From Dallia pectoralis (Eukaryota; Chordata; Actinopteri; Esociformes; Umbridae), in NCBI GenBank assembly GCA_029465975.1, contig CM055741.1:5112660-5176659 (forward strand): a DNA stretch of 64,000 bases. Reading direction: 5' to 3'. The notes under the pieces are model-generated. The model had not been told where the DNA came from. It saw nothing but the letters and a program-made list of their open reading frames with translations, and ran no database searches. How positions within the stretch are numbered: the stretch's first letter is position 1; each line of letters starts with the position of its first letter. Of the stretch, positions 37,345 through 56,528 are shown in pieces. Position numbers and translations under genes: made by a program.

Positions 37345-38235
37345 GCAGTTAGGGTTAGGTTCAGATTAGAGTTAGGGTCAGATTACAGTTAGGGTTAGGG
37401 TTAGGTTCAGATTAGAGTTAGGGTCAGATTACAGTTAGGGTTAGGTTCAGATTAGAGTTAGGGTCAGATTACAGTTAAGGTTAGGTTCAGATTAGAGTTA
37501 GGGTCAGATTACAGTTAGGGTTAGGTTCAGATTAGAGTTAGGGTCAGATTACAGTTAAGGTTAGGTTCAGATTGCAGTTAGGGTCAGATTACAGTTAGGG
37601 TTAGGTTCAGATTACAGTTAGGGTCAGATTATAGTTAAGGTTAGGTTCAGATTAGAGTTAGGGTCAGATTACAGTTAGGGTTAGGTTCAGATTACAGTTA
37701 GGGTCAGATTACAGTTAGGGTTAGGTTCAGATTACAGTTAGGGTCAGATTATAGTTAAGGTTAGGTTCAGATTAGAGTAAGGGTCAGATTACAGTTAAGG
37801 TTAGGTTCAGATTAGAGTTAGGGTCAGATTACAGTTAGGGTTAGGTTCAGATTAGAGTTAGGGTCAGATTACAGTTAAGGTTAGGTTCAGATTAGAGTTA
37901 GGGTCAGATTACAGTTAAGGTTAGGTTCAGATTAGAGTTAGGGTCAGATTACAGTTAGGGTTAGGTTCAGATTACAGTTAGGGTCAGATTACAGTTAGGG
38001 TTAGGTTCAGATTACAGTTAGGGTCAGATTATAGTTAAGGTTAGGTTCAGATTAGAGTTAGGGTCAGATTCAGATTAGAGTTAGGGTCAGATTCAGATTA
38101 CAGTTAGGGTCAGATTACAGTTAGGGTTAGGTTCAGATTACAGTTAGGGTCAGATTACAGTTAAGGTTAGGTTCAGATTAGAGTTAGGGTCAGATTACAG
38201 TTAAGGTTTGGTTCAGATTAGATTTAGGTTCAGAT
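37345..38235. repeat. 40-bp minisatellite with telomere-like words
   Basis: About 22 copies of a 40-bp unit (TTAGGTTCAGATTAGAGTTA plus GGGTCAGATTACAGTTAAGG). The array opens with GTTAGGGTTAGG stretches and every unit keeps TTAGG or TTAGGG words. Confidence 0.93.
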
Positions 38236-40140
38236 TAGTCTCCGGTTTATGTTCAGATTAGTGTTCGGTTTAGGTTCATGTTCATTCAATGTGTTTATGA
38301 GTTCCACCTTTCTTGTATGATCAATCTACGCACAATGTTTCAAAACAGGAACAATTTCAAAAGATCTTACAAGAAAGCAAAAAGTCATTTTCATGTCAAA
38401 GGTTACAGAAGGTTTACACAACCACTTCACCATCACCAGTGGTAACATTTGTAAAAGTGTTTCTATATAGATTATAATATACATAATAAGAATAATTGAA
38501 TCATTTGTAAATCCACAATATTATACGGATAAGCAGCAATAGTCAAATCATGGTGACCGGAGAATCAAATAATGGTGAGTCAAATCATGGTGACCGGAGA
38601 ATCAAATAATGGTGAGTCAAATCATGGTGACCGGAGAATCAAATCATGGTGACCGGAGAATCAAATCATGGTGACCGGAGAATCAAATCATGGTGACCAG
38701 AGAGTCAAATAATGGTACATAGCGGTCAACTGGAGCCTTTCAAATGAACTGATGGGCACTCTGGCATTTTGTATTTGCCCTGCCAATATGCCAGGCAGGA
38801 CTCTGTTTAGCGGTCAATCCGAAAATAGAGTCTGAATGTCAACTGACCATTGACAAATAAGTCACAAACCATCGTACCTGCCAAACGTACCTTTCTCGTT
38901 CTCCCAGATGGAAAACGTTTGTGCCTATGTGCTGTATGTTCCCTACTGCACCAGCTGGGTCCAGTGATCTAAACTAGTGGCGGTATAACAGTGTGATTGC
39001 AGACAGGTAAAACAGATATTCAGGATACATGTATCTAGACAGCGTGTGGCCGAAGCTTTCTGGTGGAGAGAGCAGTGGTGGAGATAGCAGTGGCGAAGAG
39101 TATAGTGTAAAAACAAACATCATTCTAAGAGAGACGCACCTCAGAGGAAACGCCTCCTCCCACTTGGCTGCAACAGTTATATGAATAACAGGACCAGACA
39201 CGCGCACTCACACATTACAGCCTAAATGTTAATATCTAATACATGAATCTTCCTAAATGTACCGTATTAAAAATGTGTTCTTGCACCATGTGAATATAAT
39301 TAACAGGAAGAACAGAGAACCGGCAGGATCCGGGAGTTATGAAAGAGTTAAATGCCCCCCGCTGCAGATGATTTGGGAGTTGACATACAGTGAAAGATTA
39401 ATTAAAGTAAATAAAGTAATTAAAGTAATTATTCAGCCGGTTCTGATCAGGTCCGTCAGTGAGGCCTGCTGTTCTCCAGGTGTCCGGACAATTATAGTGT
39501 TATACGGGTTACATTATAACGGATATAATATAACAGGCTCCCTTATTTATTGGCAGGTGTCTGTTAGATAATACATGAATCATGAATTGCTTGGTGTCTA
39601 GTCGTTTGGCAAATATATCAGGGGTAAGCGCTTAGGTCATATTTGCAAATTGGTTATATTTTAAGGTTATAAAGGATTTACCATCATCTATAGCCTTACT
39701 AAAACAAAAATATATACTAAAACAAATTCCTAAAAAATGTACAATCATTCAGCGTTTGATGTCGTTTTTTTAATTATTTATCATCACTTAAAAATGCACA
39801 TAATTATTCTGAACGTTTTTTTTCACTTTTGGGTGTGGTGCGTTTCTGCTCTTCCACAAGAACCGAAAACGTGGGTTTTCATGGTGCACTTTTCCACACA
39901 AAAAATTGTTGATAAAACTCGAACATTCACCGATACACAAAAATGCAATATTCAGAAACACAAAGATGTAATGCAAAAACAAACTTACCAATCTGGGAAT
40001 CCGTCATTGGTAGTCAGGAGAAAACGTGATGTATTTTATCATTAATAAATAGGGTCGTCTATCAATGGTATACGCTGTCTACCTAAACTGCTTGTGTGGG
40101 GGTCGTCTATCTAAGTGACACTTCTCAGACACGCTTCAGT
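38236..40140. other. Region upstream of placed cyth4 exons
   Basis: Mostly unique, AT-rich. A short array of AATCATGGTGACCGGAGAAT occurs near 38545-38715. The missing first exon of cyth4 may be here or just beyond, but no convincing ATG exon with a donor was seen. Confidence 0.45.
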
Positions 40141-40142
40141 GG

Positions 40143-40206
40143 TTGCTACAGCTTCGTGTCTCTCTCTCTACAGCCCCCTCTCTCTCTCCCTCTCTCTCTC
40201 ACTCTC

Positions 40207-40262
<56 letters not shown>

Positions 40263-40575
40263 TGTGTCTCTCTCTGTATACACCTGTGTCTCTCTCTACA
40301 GATCTGTCTCTCTCTACAACCCTGTCTCACTATATAGCCCTCTCTCTCTCTCTCTCTCTCTCTATAGCTGTGTCTCTCTCTGTATACACCGGTGTCTCTC
40401 TCTCTACAGATCTGTCTCTCTCTACAACCCTGTCTCACTCTATAGCCCTCTCTCTCTCTCTCTCTACAGCCCTGTCTCTCTCTATGTGTCTCTCTCCCTC
40501 AATAGCCCTGTCTCTCTTTATGTGTCTCTCTCCCTCTATAGTCCTGTCTCTCTCTACAGCCCCGTCTCTCCGATC
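40143..40575. repeat. CT microsatellite and CT-based minisatellite
   Basis: (CT)n runs separated by words such as TACAGCCCTGTCTCTCTCTA and TATAGCTGTGTCTC, with a duplicated block of about 118 bp (near 40250 and 40368). Confidence 0.93.
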
Positions 40576-40879
40576 ACTTTGCAGCTAAACCGATTTAACT
40601 TATGAAGATACGTGTCGTCAGACCAGAAGTGGCCGTTTCCGCATGGCAGCATCAGTGTGTCAACCACATTCAGCTGGGGACCTGGGGTACAGCTTCAATA
40701 AACAACAAACAGTTAGGCCTACTTTCAAATAAATAAATTAAATGGTATTTGGTGGTCTATGGTCATTTAGGTCATTCATTAATGCCTAAACACTTCAAAT
40801 GCGGTTATTGACAGGCAAAGCGCATATACAGTATGCTGTGAATGACGAGAAACCGGTCGATCACCGAAGAGCAGCACGG

Positions 40880-40895
40880 CAGCGCCCTCCAGTGG
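40880..40895 (-). promoter_or_regulatory. Candidate CTCF-type motif
   Basis: On the minus strand CCACTGGAGGGCGCTG differs from the CTCF core at one position. It lies about 390 bp before the rac2 start codon, between the divergent cyth4 and rac2 genes. Confidence 0.4.
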
Positions 40896-40999
40896 TCTCA
40901 ATTAAACGGTACAGCTTAGTAAAAGACGCTGCTGCCTGCAGGTGATGATGATTCGGAATGATGATGGAAATAACCAGGCGTGTTACAATGCAACATTAC

Positions 41000-41090
41000 A
41001 TTCTGTGTGTGTGTGGTCGCGCGCGCGTGCTCGTGTGTGTGTGTGTGTGTGTGGTCGCACGCGCGTGCTCGTGTGTGTGCGCGCTCATGT
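41000..41090. repeat. Alternating purine-pyrimidine (Z-DNA-prone) tract
   Basis: GTGTGTGTGGTCGCGCGCGCGTGCTCG-like alternation occurs twice, about 190-280 bp before the rac2 ATG. (GC)n and (GT)n runs of this kind favour Z-DNA under negative supercoiling. Confidence 0.75.
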
Positions 41091-41280
41091 GACACCAGCA
41101 GAACAGCTCAAGCGAGTGCATGAGAGCGAGCGGGGAAGAGAGATAGAGTGAGGAAGTGATCGGTGATCTGGAGAGGAGAGAGATGCGTATTGCAGTTTCC
41201 TGCTGTTGAGGCGGTGTGGTTCTGTTACTTTCTGCTTAACACCCGGACAGGCCACAGCTCACCCGAGAGAAACACACACA

Positions 41281-48979
<7,699 letters not shown>

Positions 48980-49469
48980 CTGCTGAGGGAAGGAGCGATG
49001 GGGGAGAGAGGGAGGGACAGAGAGAGAGAGAGATGAGAGAGAGAGAGAGCGAGAGAGAGAGAGGAGAGAGAGAGGGAAATAGAGGGAGAGGGAGATCTGT
49101 GTTAAACCGGCGTGTGTAGATGGTTAAAAAAATGTATCCACATCTTTTTTACAGTCTTATGTTGTTTCTCTATATACTGTAATAGATAAAAATGATATTT
49201 TAAAGATAAAGTCTGCGATCTTGTCCCCTGGTTTGTAAAAGGGGCACAGTGAGGCCAAACGAGGTCCCCCGTGTCATCAAGAGCACATGCTTTAAAACAT
49301 GAATGTTCGTGGCTAATTAAGGCATGACTGTGATTTCACATTCAGACGATGCACACATATATGCACAACGTATCACACATCCAGCCAATATATGTTTAAA
49401 ACTGATTCTTAAAATTCCTGAAGATCCAGGCCGCATTTTCAAAGATGTTCTTTATTTTGACTATACATA

Positions 49470-49475
49470 AATAAA
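49470..49475 (+). terminator. Candidate rac2 polyadenylation signal
   Basis: AATAAA about 490 bp after the rac2 stop codon. The 3'UTR between contains a GA-rich run near 49019-49077. Confidence 0.5.
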
Positions 49476-49671
49476 AGCCAATATTGTCATATATTATAAT
49501 GTCAATGAAATATACTTTTTTCAATGAGTAACCAGAGTTTCCAGTGTTTTCTTTTTGGCAGTGAACGATATTGGTGTTTTTGTTAAAGAACGGTAAAAAG
49601 TGTTTCTTTGATTAAAAAAAGTTCACCAAATATCCAGGCTTTACAGACACGCTTGTTGTAATTGCGGGCCA

Positions 49672-50208
49672 AATGGTGCCATCTTTATAGACGGTCCCTA
49701 ATGGAGCCCCGGTCTGCTAGATAGGAAATGGTGTGCCATCTTTATAGACGGTCCCTAACGAAGCCCCGGTCTGCTAGATAAGAAATGGTGTGCCATCTTT
49801 ATAGACGGTCCCTAACGGAGCCCCGGTCTGCTAGATAGGAAATGGTGTGCCATCTTTATAGACGGTCCCTAACGGAGCCCCGGTCTGCTAGATAGGAAAT
49901 GATGTGCCATCTTTATAGACGGTCCCTAACGGAGCCCGGGTCTGCTAGATAGGAAATGATGAGCCATCTTTATAGACGGTCCCTAACGGAGCCCTGGTCT
50001 GCTAGATAGGAAATGATGTGCCATCTTTATAGACGGTCCCTAACGGAGCCCTGGTCTGCTAGATAGGAAATGATGTGCCATCTTTATAGACGGTCCCTAA
50101 CGGAGCCCTGGTCTGCTAGATAGGAAATGATGTGCCATCTTTATAGACGGTCCCTAACGGAGCCCTGGTCTGCTAGATAGGAAATGATGTGCCATCTTTA
50201 TAGACGGT
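49672..50208. repeat. 57-bp minisatellite
   Basis: About nine copies of a 57-bp unit (GCCATCTTTATAGACGGTCC, then CTAACGGAGCCC and GGTCTGCTAGATAGGAAATG), downstream of rac2. Confidence 0.95.
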
Positions 50209-50285
50209 CATTATGTGTCATTATGGACACACATGACACATTAAACATTTACACTCAATACTCCAACTCTGTCATGCTCATTATT

Positions 50286-50790
50286 ATGGGTTTTGGTTTG
50301 ACCATAACCTAACCGCTTCATCGGGTACACCTCTTCAACCGCAAACATCTAATCAGCCAATCACGTGGCAGCAACACAATGCATGTAGGCAGGTAGACAC
50401 GGTCAAGATGATCTGCGGATGTTCAGGCATCAGAATGGGGAAGAAATGTGATTTTAGTTACTATGAACGTGACATGGTTGTTGGCGTCAGGTGGACTGGT
50501 TTGAGTATTTCTGAAAGTGCAGATCAACTGTGAGTTTCCAGCACAACCATCTCTAGGGTTTACAGAGAATGATCCAGAAAAGAGAAGAACATGTGAGTGG
50601 CGGTTCTCTGGGCGAAATGCCTTGTTGATGTCTGAGGTCAGAGGTTAATGTGGGACCCACCTTGTACAGGATTTGAAGGATCTGCTACTAACTTTTGGTG
50701 CCAGATACCACAGGACACCTTCAGGGCTCTTGTAGAGTCCATGACTTGACGGGCTGTCACTGTTTTTAAGCAGAGATTGACAGAAAGACC
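50286..50790 (+). mobile_element. Internally deleted Tc1/mariner-like remnant
   Basis: The left part (TCGGGTACACCTCTTCAAC, then CACAACCATCTCTAGGGTTT and TGCCTTGTTGATGTCTGAGG) matches the start of a common fish Tc1-like transposase gene. The right part (TTTGAAGGATCTGCTACTAA, GGTGCCAGATACCACAGGAC) matches its 3' end. The catalytic middle is missing and the frame is broken, so it is a dead copy. Confidence 0.65.
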
Positions 50791-50799
50791 GTGACCCGC

Positions 50800-51690
50800 T
50801 TGTTCTGTAAAATTATGATTTAGTCAACATTTTTTTAAGATTCAGAGATGATTTTTAAGATACAACATGATCAATTATCCTTTCAACAGTGGGATGAAAG
50901 CAACACTAATAGTTTAAGGTAGTTGTGTCCGATTTGGGACAATGTCTTTCATCTGTGTAAACTGCTTTACTGAGCTTCCACAGCACATGTGTTGAACATT
51001 GCTTGAACATAATTCCGTTTATAAAATGTTACTAGATATTTTACAACAAAAAAATCTTTTGCATCTTATAGTGATTTTTGGAGTGTCAGTTTTTTAATAT
51101 TTCACAAAACCAAAATTCTACGTACTATTTGTAATTTGTTATATGAGAGAATTGCTCAGGGTTTTAAAAACCCAGGCAAGGTAATTTATATGATAGTTGA
51201 TGATATTGATCGCTGTTTTACAGATGTGATTCTCATTTGGATGAATCAGAAGAGATAGCGAGCAGGCTTATACACATCTGAAAACAAATATTTTTCCTAC
51301 ACCTAAAATAATTCCACTGCCAGCGCATCTGATGTGTGTAATCTTGTGTTGATGTTGCTATTTTGTTTATTGTTTTTAGTCATTTCTGCACTCACTTTTG
51401 CAGATAACAAACACATGTTTAGGTTGTGCTGTTTAAATCAAAACGAAGACACTTAAAATCTATCCATTTACTCTTAAAAGTCTCTTCAGTGTCAGCTTTA
51501 AGATGGAGCCAAAGCTAAACATTTGACAAATGACACGTTCTTTTCACAAATCTCCCACTGGACTGTTCAGTTTGGATGAGACGCTGTGTGCTCTCAGTAC
51601 AGCGCCAGTTGCCCTGGAACTATTTATTCACAAATGACTTCTATTGCCTTAAGGATTCTGTCCTGTATGATTAGTGTGAATGCAACTACA
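50800..51690. other. Unique AT-rich intergenic sequence
   Basis: No gene, RNA or repeat family is recognised in this interval between rac2 and the 39-bp array. Confidence 0.5.
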
Positions 51691-51691
51691 T

Positions 51692-53033
51692 TGGTGCTGT
51701 ACTGTATGACTGCACCCATTATGTGATATGGGGAGATACACTGTATGACTGCACCATTATGTGATATGGGGAGATACACTGTATGACTGCACCCATTATG
51801 TGATATGGGGAGATACACTGTATGACTGCACCCATTATGTGATATGGGGAGATACACTGTATGACTGCACCCATTATGTCCTATGGGGAGATACACTGTA
51901 TGACTGCACCCATTATGTGATATGGGGAGATACACTGTATGACTGCACCCATTATGTGATATGGGGAGATACACTGTATGACTGCACCCATTATGTGATA
52001 TGGGGAGATACACTGTATGACTGCACCCATTATGTGATATGGGGAGATACACTGTATGACTGCACCCATTATGTCCTATGGGGAGATACACTGTATGACT
52101 GCACCCATTATGTCCTATGGGGAGATACACTGTATGACTGCACCCATTATGTCCTATGGGGAGATACACTGTATGACTGCACCCATTATGTGATATGGGG
52201 AGATACACTGTATGACTGCACCCATTATGTGATATGGGGAGATACACTGTATGACTGCACCCATTATGTGATATGGAGAGATACACTGTATGACTGCACC
52301 CATTATGTGATATGGGGAGATACACTGTATGACTGCACCCATTATGTCCTATGGGGAGATACACTGTGTGACTGCACCCATTATGTGATATGGGGAGATA
52401 CACTGTATGACTGCACCCATTATGTGATATGGGGAGATACACTGTATGACTGCACCCATTATGTGATATGGAGAGATACACTGTATGACTGCACCCATTA
52501 TGTGATATGGGGAGATACACTGTATGACTGCACCCATTATGTTCTATGGGGAGATACACTGTATGACTGCACCCATTATGTCCTATGGGGAGATACACTG
52601 TATGACTGCACCCATTATGTGATATGGAGAGATACACTGTATGACTGCACCCATTATGTGATATGGGGAGATACACTGTATGACTGCACCCATTATGTTC
52701 TATGGGGAGATACACTGTATGACTGCACCCATTATGTGATATGGGGAGATACACTGTATGACTGCACCCATTATGTTCTATGGGGAGATACACTGTATGA
52801 CTGCACCCATTATGTCCTATGGGGAGATACACTGTATGACTGCACCCATTATGTTCTATGGGGAGATACACTGTATGACTGCACCCATTATGTCCTATGG
52901 GGAGATACACTGTATGACTGAACCCATTATGTTCTATGGAGAGATACACTGTATGACTGCACCCATTATGTCCTATGGAGAGATACACTGTATGACTGCA
53001 CCATTATGTCCTATGGGGAGATACACTGGTGAA
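51692..53033. repeat. 39-bp minisatellite
   Basis: About 34 copies of a 39-bp unit (GATATGGGGAGATACACTGT plus ATGACTGCACCCATTATGT). Copies alternate between TGATATG and TCCTATG or TTCTATG. Thirteen codons per unit keep frames open, giving false 386- and 454-residue repeat proteins. Confidence 0.97.
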
Positions 53034-53095
53034 TTTCACACTACACAGTATTAACAACAACAGGTACATGTAGGGAGATCTGAAATCTCAAATTC

Positions 53096-53101
53096 TTTAT
53101 T
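53096..53101 (-). terminator. Candidate polyadenylation signal of the protease gene
   Basis: AATAAA on the minus strand, only about 20 bp after the protease stop codon, just before the 39-bp array. Confidence 0.35.
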
Positions 53102-53120
53102 ATGATACAATTATCAGCTG

Positions 53121-56100
53121 TTACGGTTTAAAGGAAATGCCCGTTATTCTAGTAATCCATTCTTTGTAACTGCAGAGATCCATGACATTTGTATTAGCAG
53201 AACATGCCCTCATATCGTCGGTGGAGACAGCCACTCCATACAGCTTTTTGTGATGCAGTACGCCTCCGCCAGAGTCACCCTAAGAGTAACACACAGGAAC
53301 ACATCAGACTTTATGAAACAAACAGTTATAATGCTTTATAATGTGGTTGTCTTGTCAGATGTATAAACCCTTTCTGAAGTTGTATCAAGGCAAGAGCAAG
53401 TTTGGCATATAGTCAATGTACAACAGCTAAGCTCTTCTGCACTATGTATCACTGAGTCCCTGAATTCAGCAGAGGCACTGGTGTGTTGGACATATATCAC
53501 AAACCACAGAGACGCCTTATTACCACAGTTAGGACATGTCACTGCAGATTAAAAGAGCAATTAAGCATTTTGTGGGTGTGTGGTATGTAGGCAACACACC
53601 ATGATAAGGGCTTCACCCAGGCTCTCTGTGATTGGATATGAATGTCTTGTTTCTAAAATGTTCTCTACCACCATCATACATGGAGACAAACATGCTATAA
53701 TATATTACTACTGGCAGGAACAGAAGTATACTCACTGGGCAGGCATCCACTCCAGCACGTTGAACCCTGAATAATTTTTCTACATTGTTAAACATATACA
53801 AAGGCTGTATAAAATATTCCACAACATCAACCAGTGCACACTGCAGGGCGGGGGCTGTATCACCAACTGTAAAGACAATAAGAGAACGTCAGACAGGAAC
53901 TAGAATTGGACTCTTCAGCTGCATTCATGCCAAGTTTGTTTGTCTCACCTTTCATGTTCTTTTTGTCCGGTTTGATGGTACCAAAGCCTGCAATCTGAAC
54001 TTCTGTCCCCTTCAGTTTTTGTGGATTAGGTTTAAAAAAATCAATGCCACTATACACAAATGGAAAATATTTTAGTCGAACAAGTGTAAACCCAACTTGT
54101 CATATGCAAATCCCCTTGGTGTCAAAATAAACTCAGACGCAGGTAAGTAGAAGCAAGAGCAGAGTTTCACGAAATGCAGAATATTTTACTCAAAGTCAGG
54201 CAAACAGGAACTATAACAGAATACTTAGAATAACGAACAAAACAAAATATCAAACCGATAGCACCATATACCTTGAACCAAACCATCTTCATACATAAAG
54301 CACAAAACACACAATGAACTAACACTGGCCGACACGAAAGGACCAAACTAAATACAAGAACTAATGAGGGTGAACTGAAAACAGGTGCATGACAAACTAA
54401 TGACAGAGATTCCCATAAGGAAACAAAATAACCCAAAGGGGTAGAACAGGACAAGAATCACTTGGCCTCCAAAACAAAAGAGAAAGACAGAATAACCTGG
54501 GGTCCGTTTCAAAAAGGGGGTTTAACTAACTCTAAATCTAACCCTGACCTCGGAGTTGATTTACCCTAAGATGGAAAACTCTGAGTTTTCGGTTTCAGAA
54601 CAGCTGAATTGAGTTGGTTCAATTAACCCAGTGTAGGTTCACTCAGAGTTACGCGCGTGCACCACCGCTATAAAAAGGCAGCATGAATGGAGCCGCGATT
54701 CTACGATTCACCATGGCAACCAGCATTACTACTTCATACGTCACCCCAAGCTTGAAATACTGATGCAGGCTTACAGGGACTATGAACACGTATTTAGAAA
54801 AAAATTGCTGCTCGGGTCAACGCGTAAGTGTTTTCATTTGATTTTTAATTTACACAATTTTAATTTATACTTTTTATTAATTCCCAGTTGGGAAGTTATT
54901 TTTTTGACACTCTGTTAGAACAAACTCCACACATGCCTGAAATACACACCCATGCTCATATTTAATCACAACTATTATTACTGGTCAAAACTAGTAGAAT
55001 TGTATTGACGCTATAATCTATTTCATTTAGGTGCAATCCTGCGGGTGAAAAACACATTTGTGTGCCATAAATGCAGCCAATCGCATTAGGAAATCCTAAA
55101 ATAAATTCAAATAATTTATACCAGTCTGATCTTGCAGCACCATGTCATTAACCGAATTATAATTAATAACTATTCATTGTAAAGGGTTTTGCATTATTCA
55201 CCTGCAATGGACCTCTTCTTTTATGTCTCTCACTGAGCTCTGTGTCAGAGGGAGGAGACTGAGAGAAACTCCAGGTTTATGAAGAAAAACTGCTCCCGAC
55301 CGACCAGGTTAGGTTCACAGACTCAGTTACCATAGTAACTGACTCTGAGGTTAAGATACCTCCCTTTCTGAAACAGAAAACCAAGAGTTTCCCTCATCGC
55401 AGGGTAAACAAACTCAGAGTTTTCACTTATCCTCCTTTCTGAAACGGGCCCCTGGATTGATGCTGTGATGTTTGATGTTAACATATGCAGGGCTTTGGCA
55501 CAACAGGGGGAGAGTGATCCGGTGATCCAGGGATCTAGTGATCCGGTGATCTGGGGCCTCATTTATAAAACTTTGCGTACGATTTGCGTCAGAAGTGGCG
55601 TACGGATGAAACGTTTGGGATTTATTAAACCGTGCGCACACACGTCCTACGCCGTTTTCGCTTAATAAATCACATTGAACTCTAAATGTGCCGCAGCTTT
55701 TGCGGCTTCATATCACGCCCATATTTGGGTGATTCTCACGAAATCCAGATTTAGAAGGTGTCCAGCATCAGAATTTTTAAAATGCCCTTGAAGCCCAATT
55801 TTCTTTTTGCACATATAAGATTAAGGTCGGAACTTACTATAACCATTATTTTTAGGAGATTAAAAAAATATTTCCTATATAATTATTTACATTTTTTAGA
55901 TGAAGTCCATAAAAAATTATCATTACCGCAACATGACATTACATTAAATATATGGTTAGAAATTTGTATTTTTGGCTAATGTTAAAGTAGACTTTTATTT
56001 CTCATGCTCAAATCTATGTAAAACTCTGGAGAGATTACTTTTTCATATTTATTATTTTTTGTAATTTCCTTATTTTCTCTCATTACCGAAACATACGTGA

Positions 56101-56491
56101 AGATTTACAATTTCTTTTATTTAATTGCTTTACTAATAGATAACATACACTTTTGTTATGTAGCAGACCTTAAATAAGTAGTGTTGTATAAAACATATAT
56201 ACATTTTAAAACAAAATATGATTATCTTATTATCACTTAATTGGTAAAAAAGATAAATGTTGCGGTAATGAAAATGCCATTTCGGTAGTGAGGATCATTG
56301 TTTCGGAAATGAGATTTAGCTCACACATTCACTGTTGACAAAGGGGTTTGATGCCTACAAAACGCATACAATTTTTTAAAGAACATTTATTTCCCTCGTC
56401 ATTATTCACAACCCAATAAAAACAAACCAAGCCACCCCCCAATGCTATCTGCTATCCCAACTTGGGTGAAGCGTTGTCAATGAGTCTGTGT

Positions 56492-56528
<37 letters not shown>

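Noticed and set aside
37345..37420. True telomere or chromosome end
   Set aside because: The TTAGGG words are degenerate, embedded in a 40-bp unit and flanked by ordinary sequence on both sides.
39788..39991. Candidate first exon of cyth4
   Set aside because: The frame (MVSLFLHYIFVF) is hydrophobic, has no fitting donor and does not resemble cytohesin N-termini.
51624..52988. 454-residue frame with a repeated NGCSHTVYLPI unit
   Set aside because: 39-bp minisatellite with a period divisible by three; the opposite strand is equally open.
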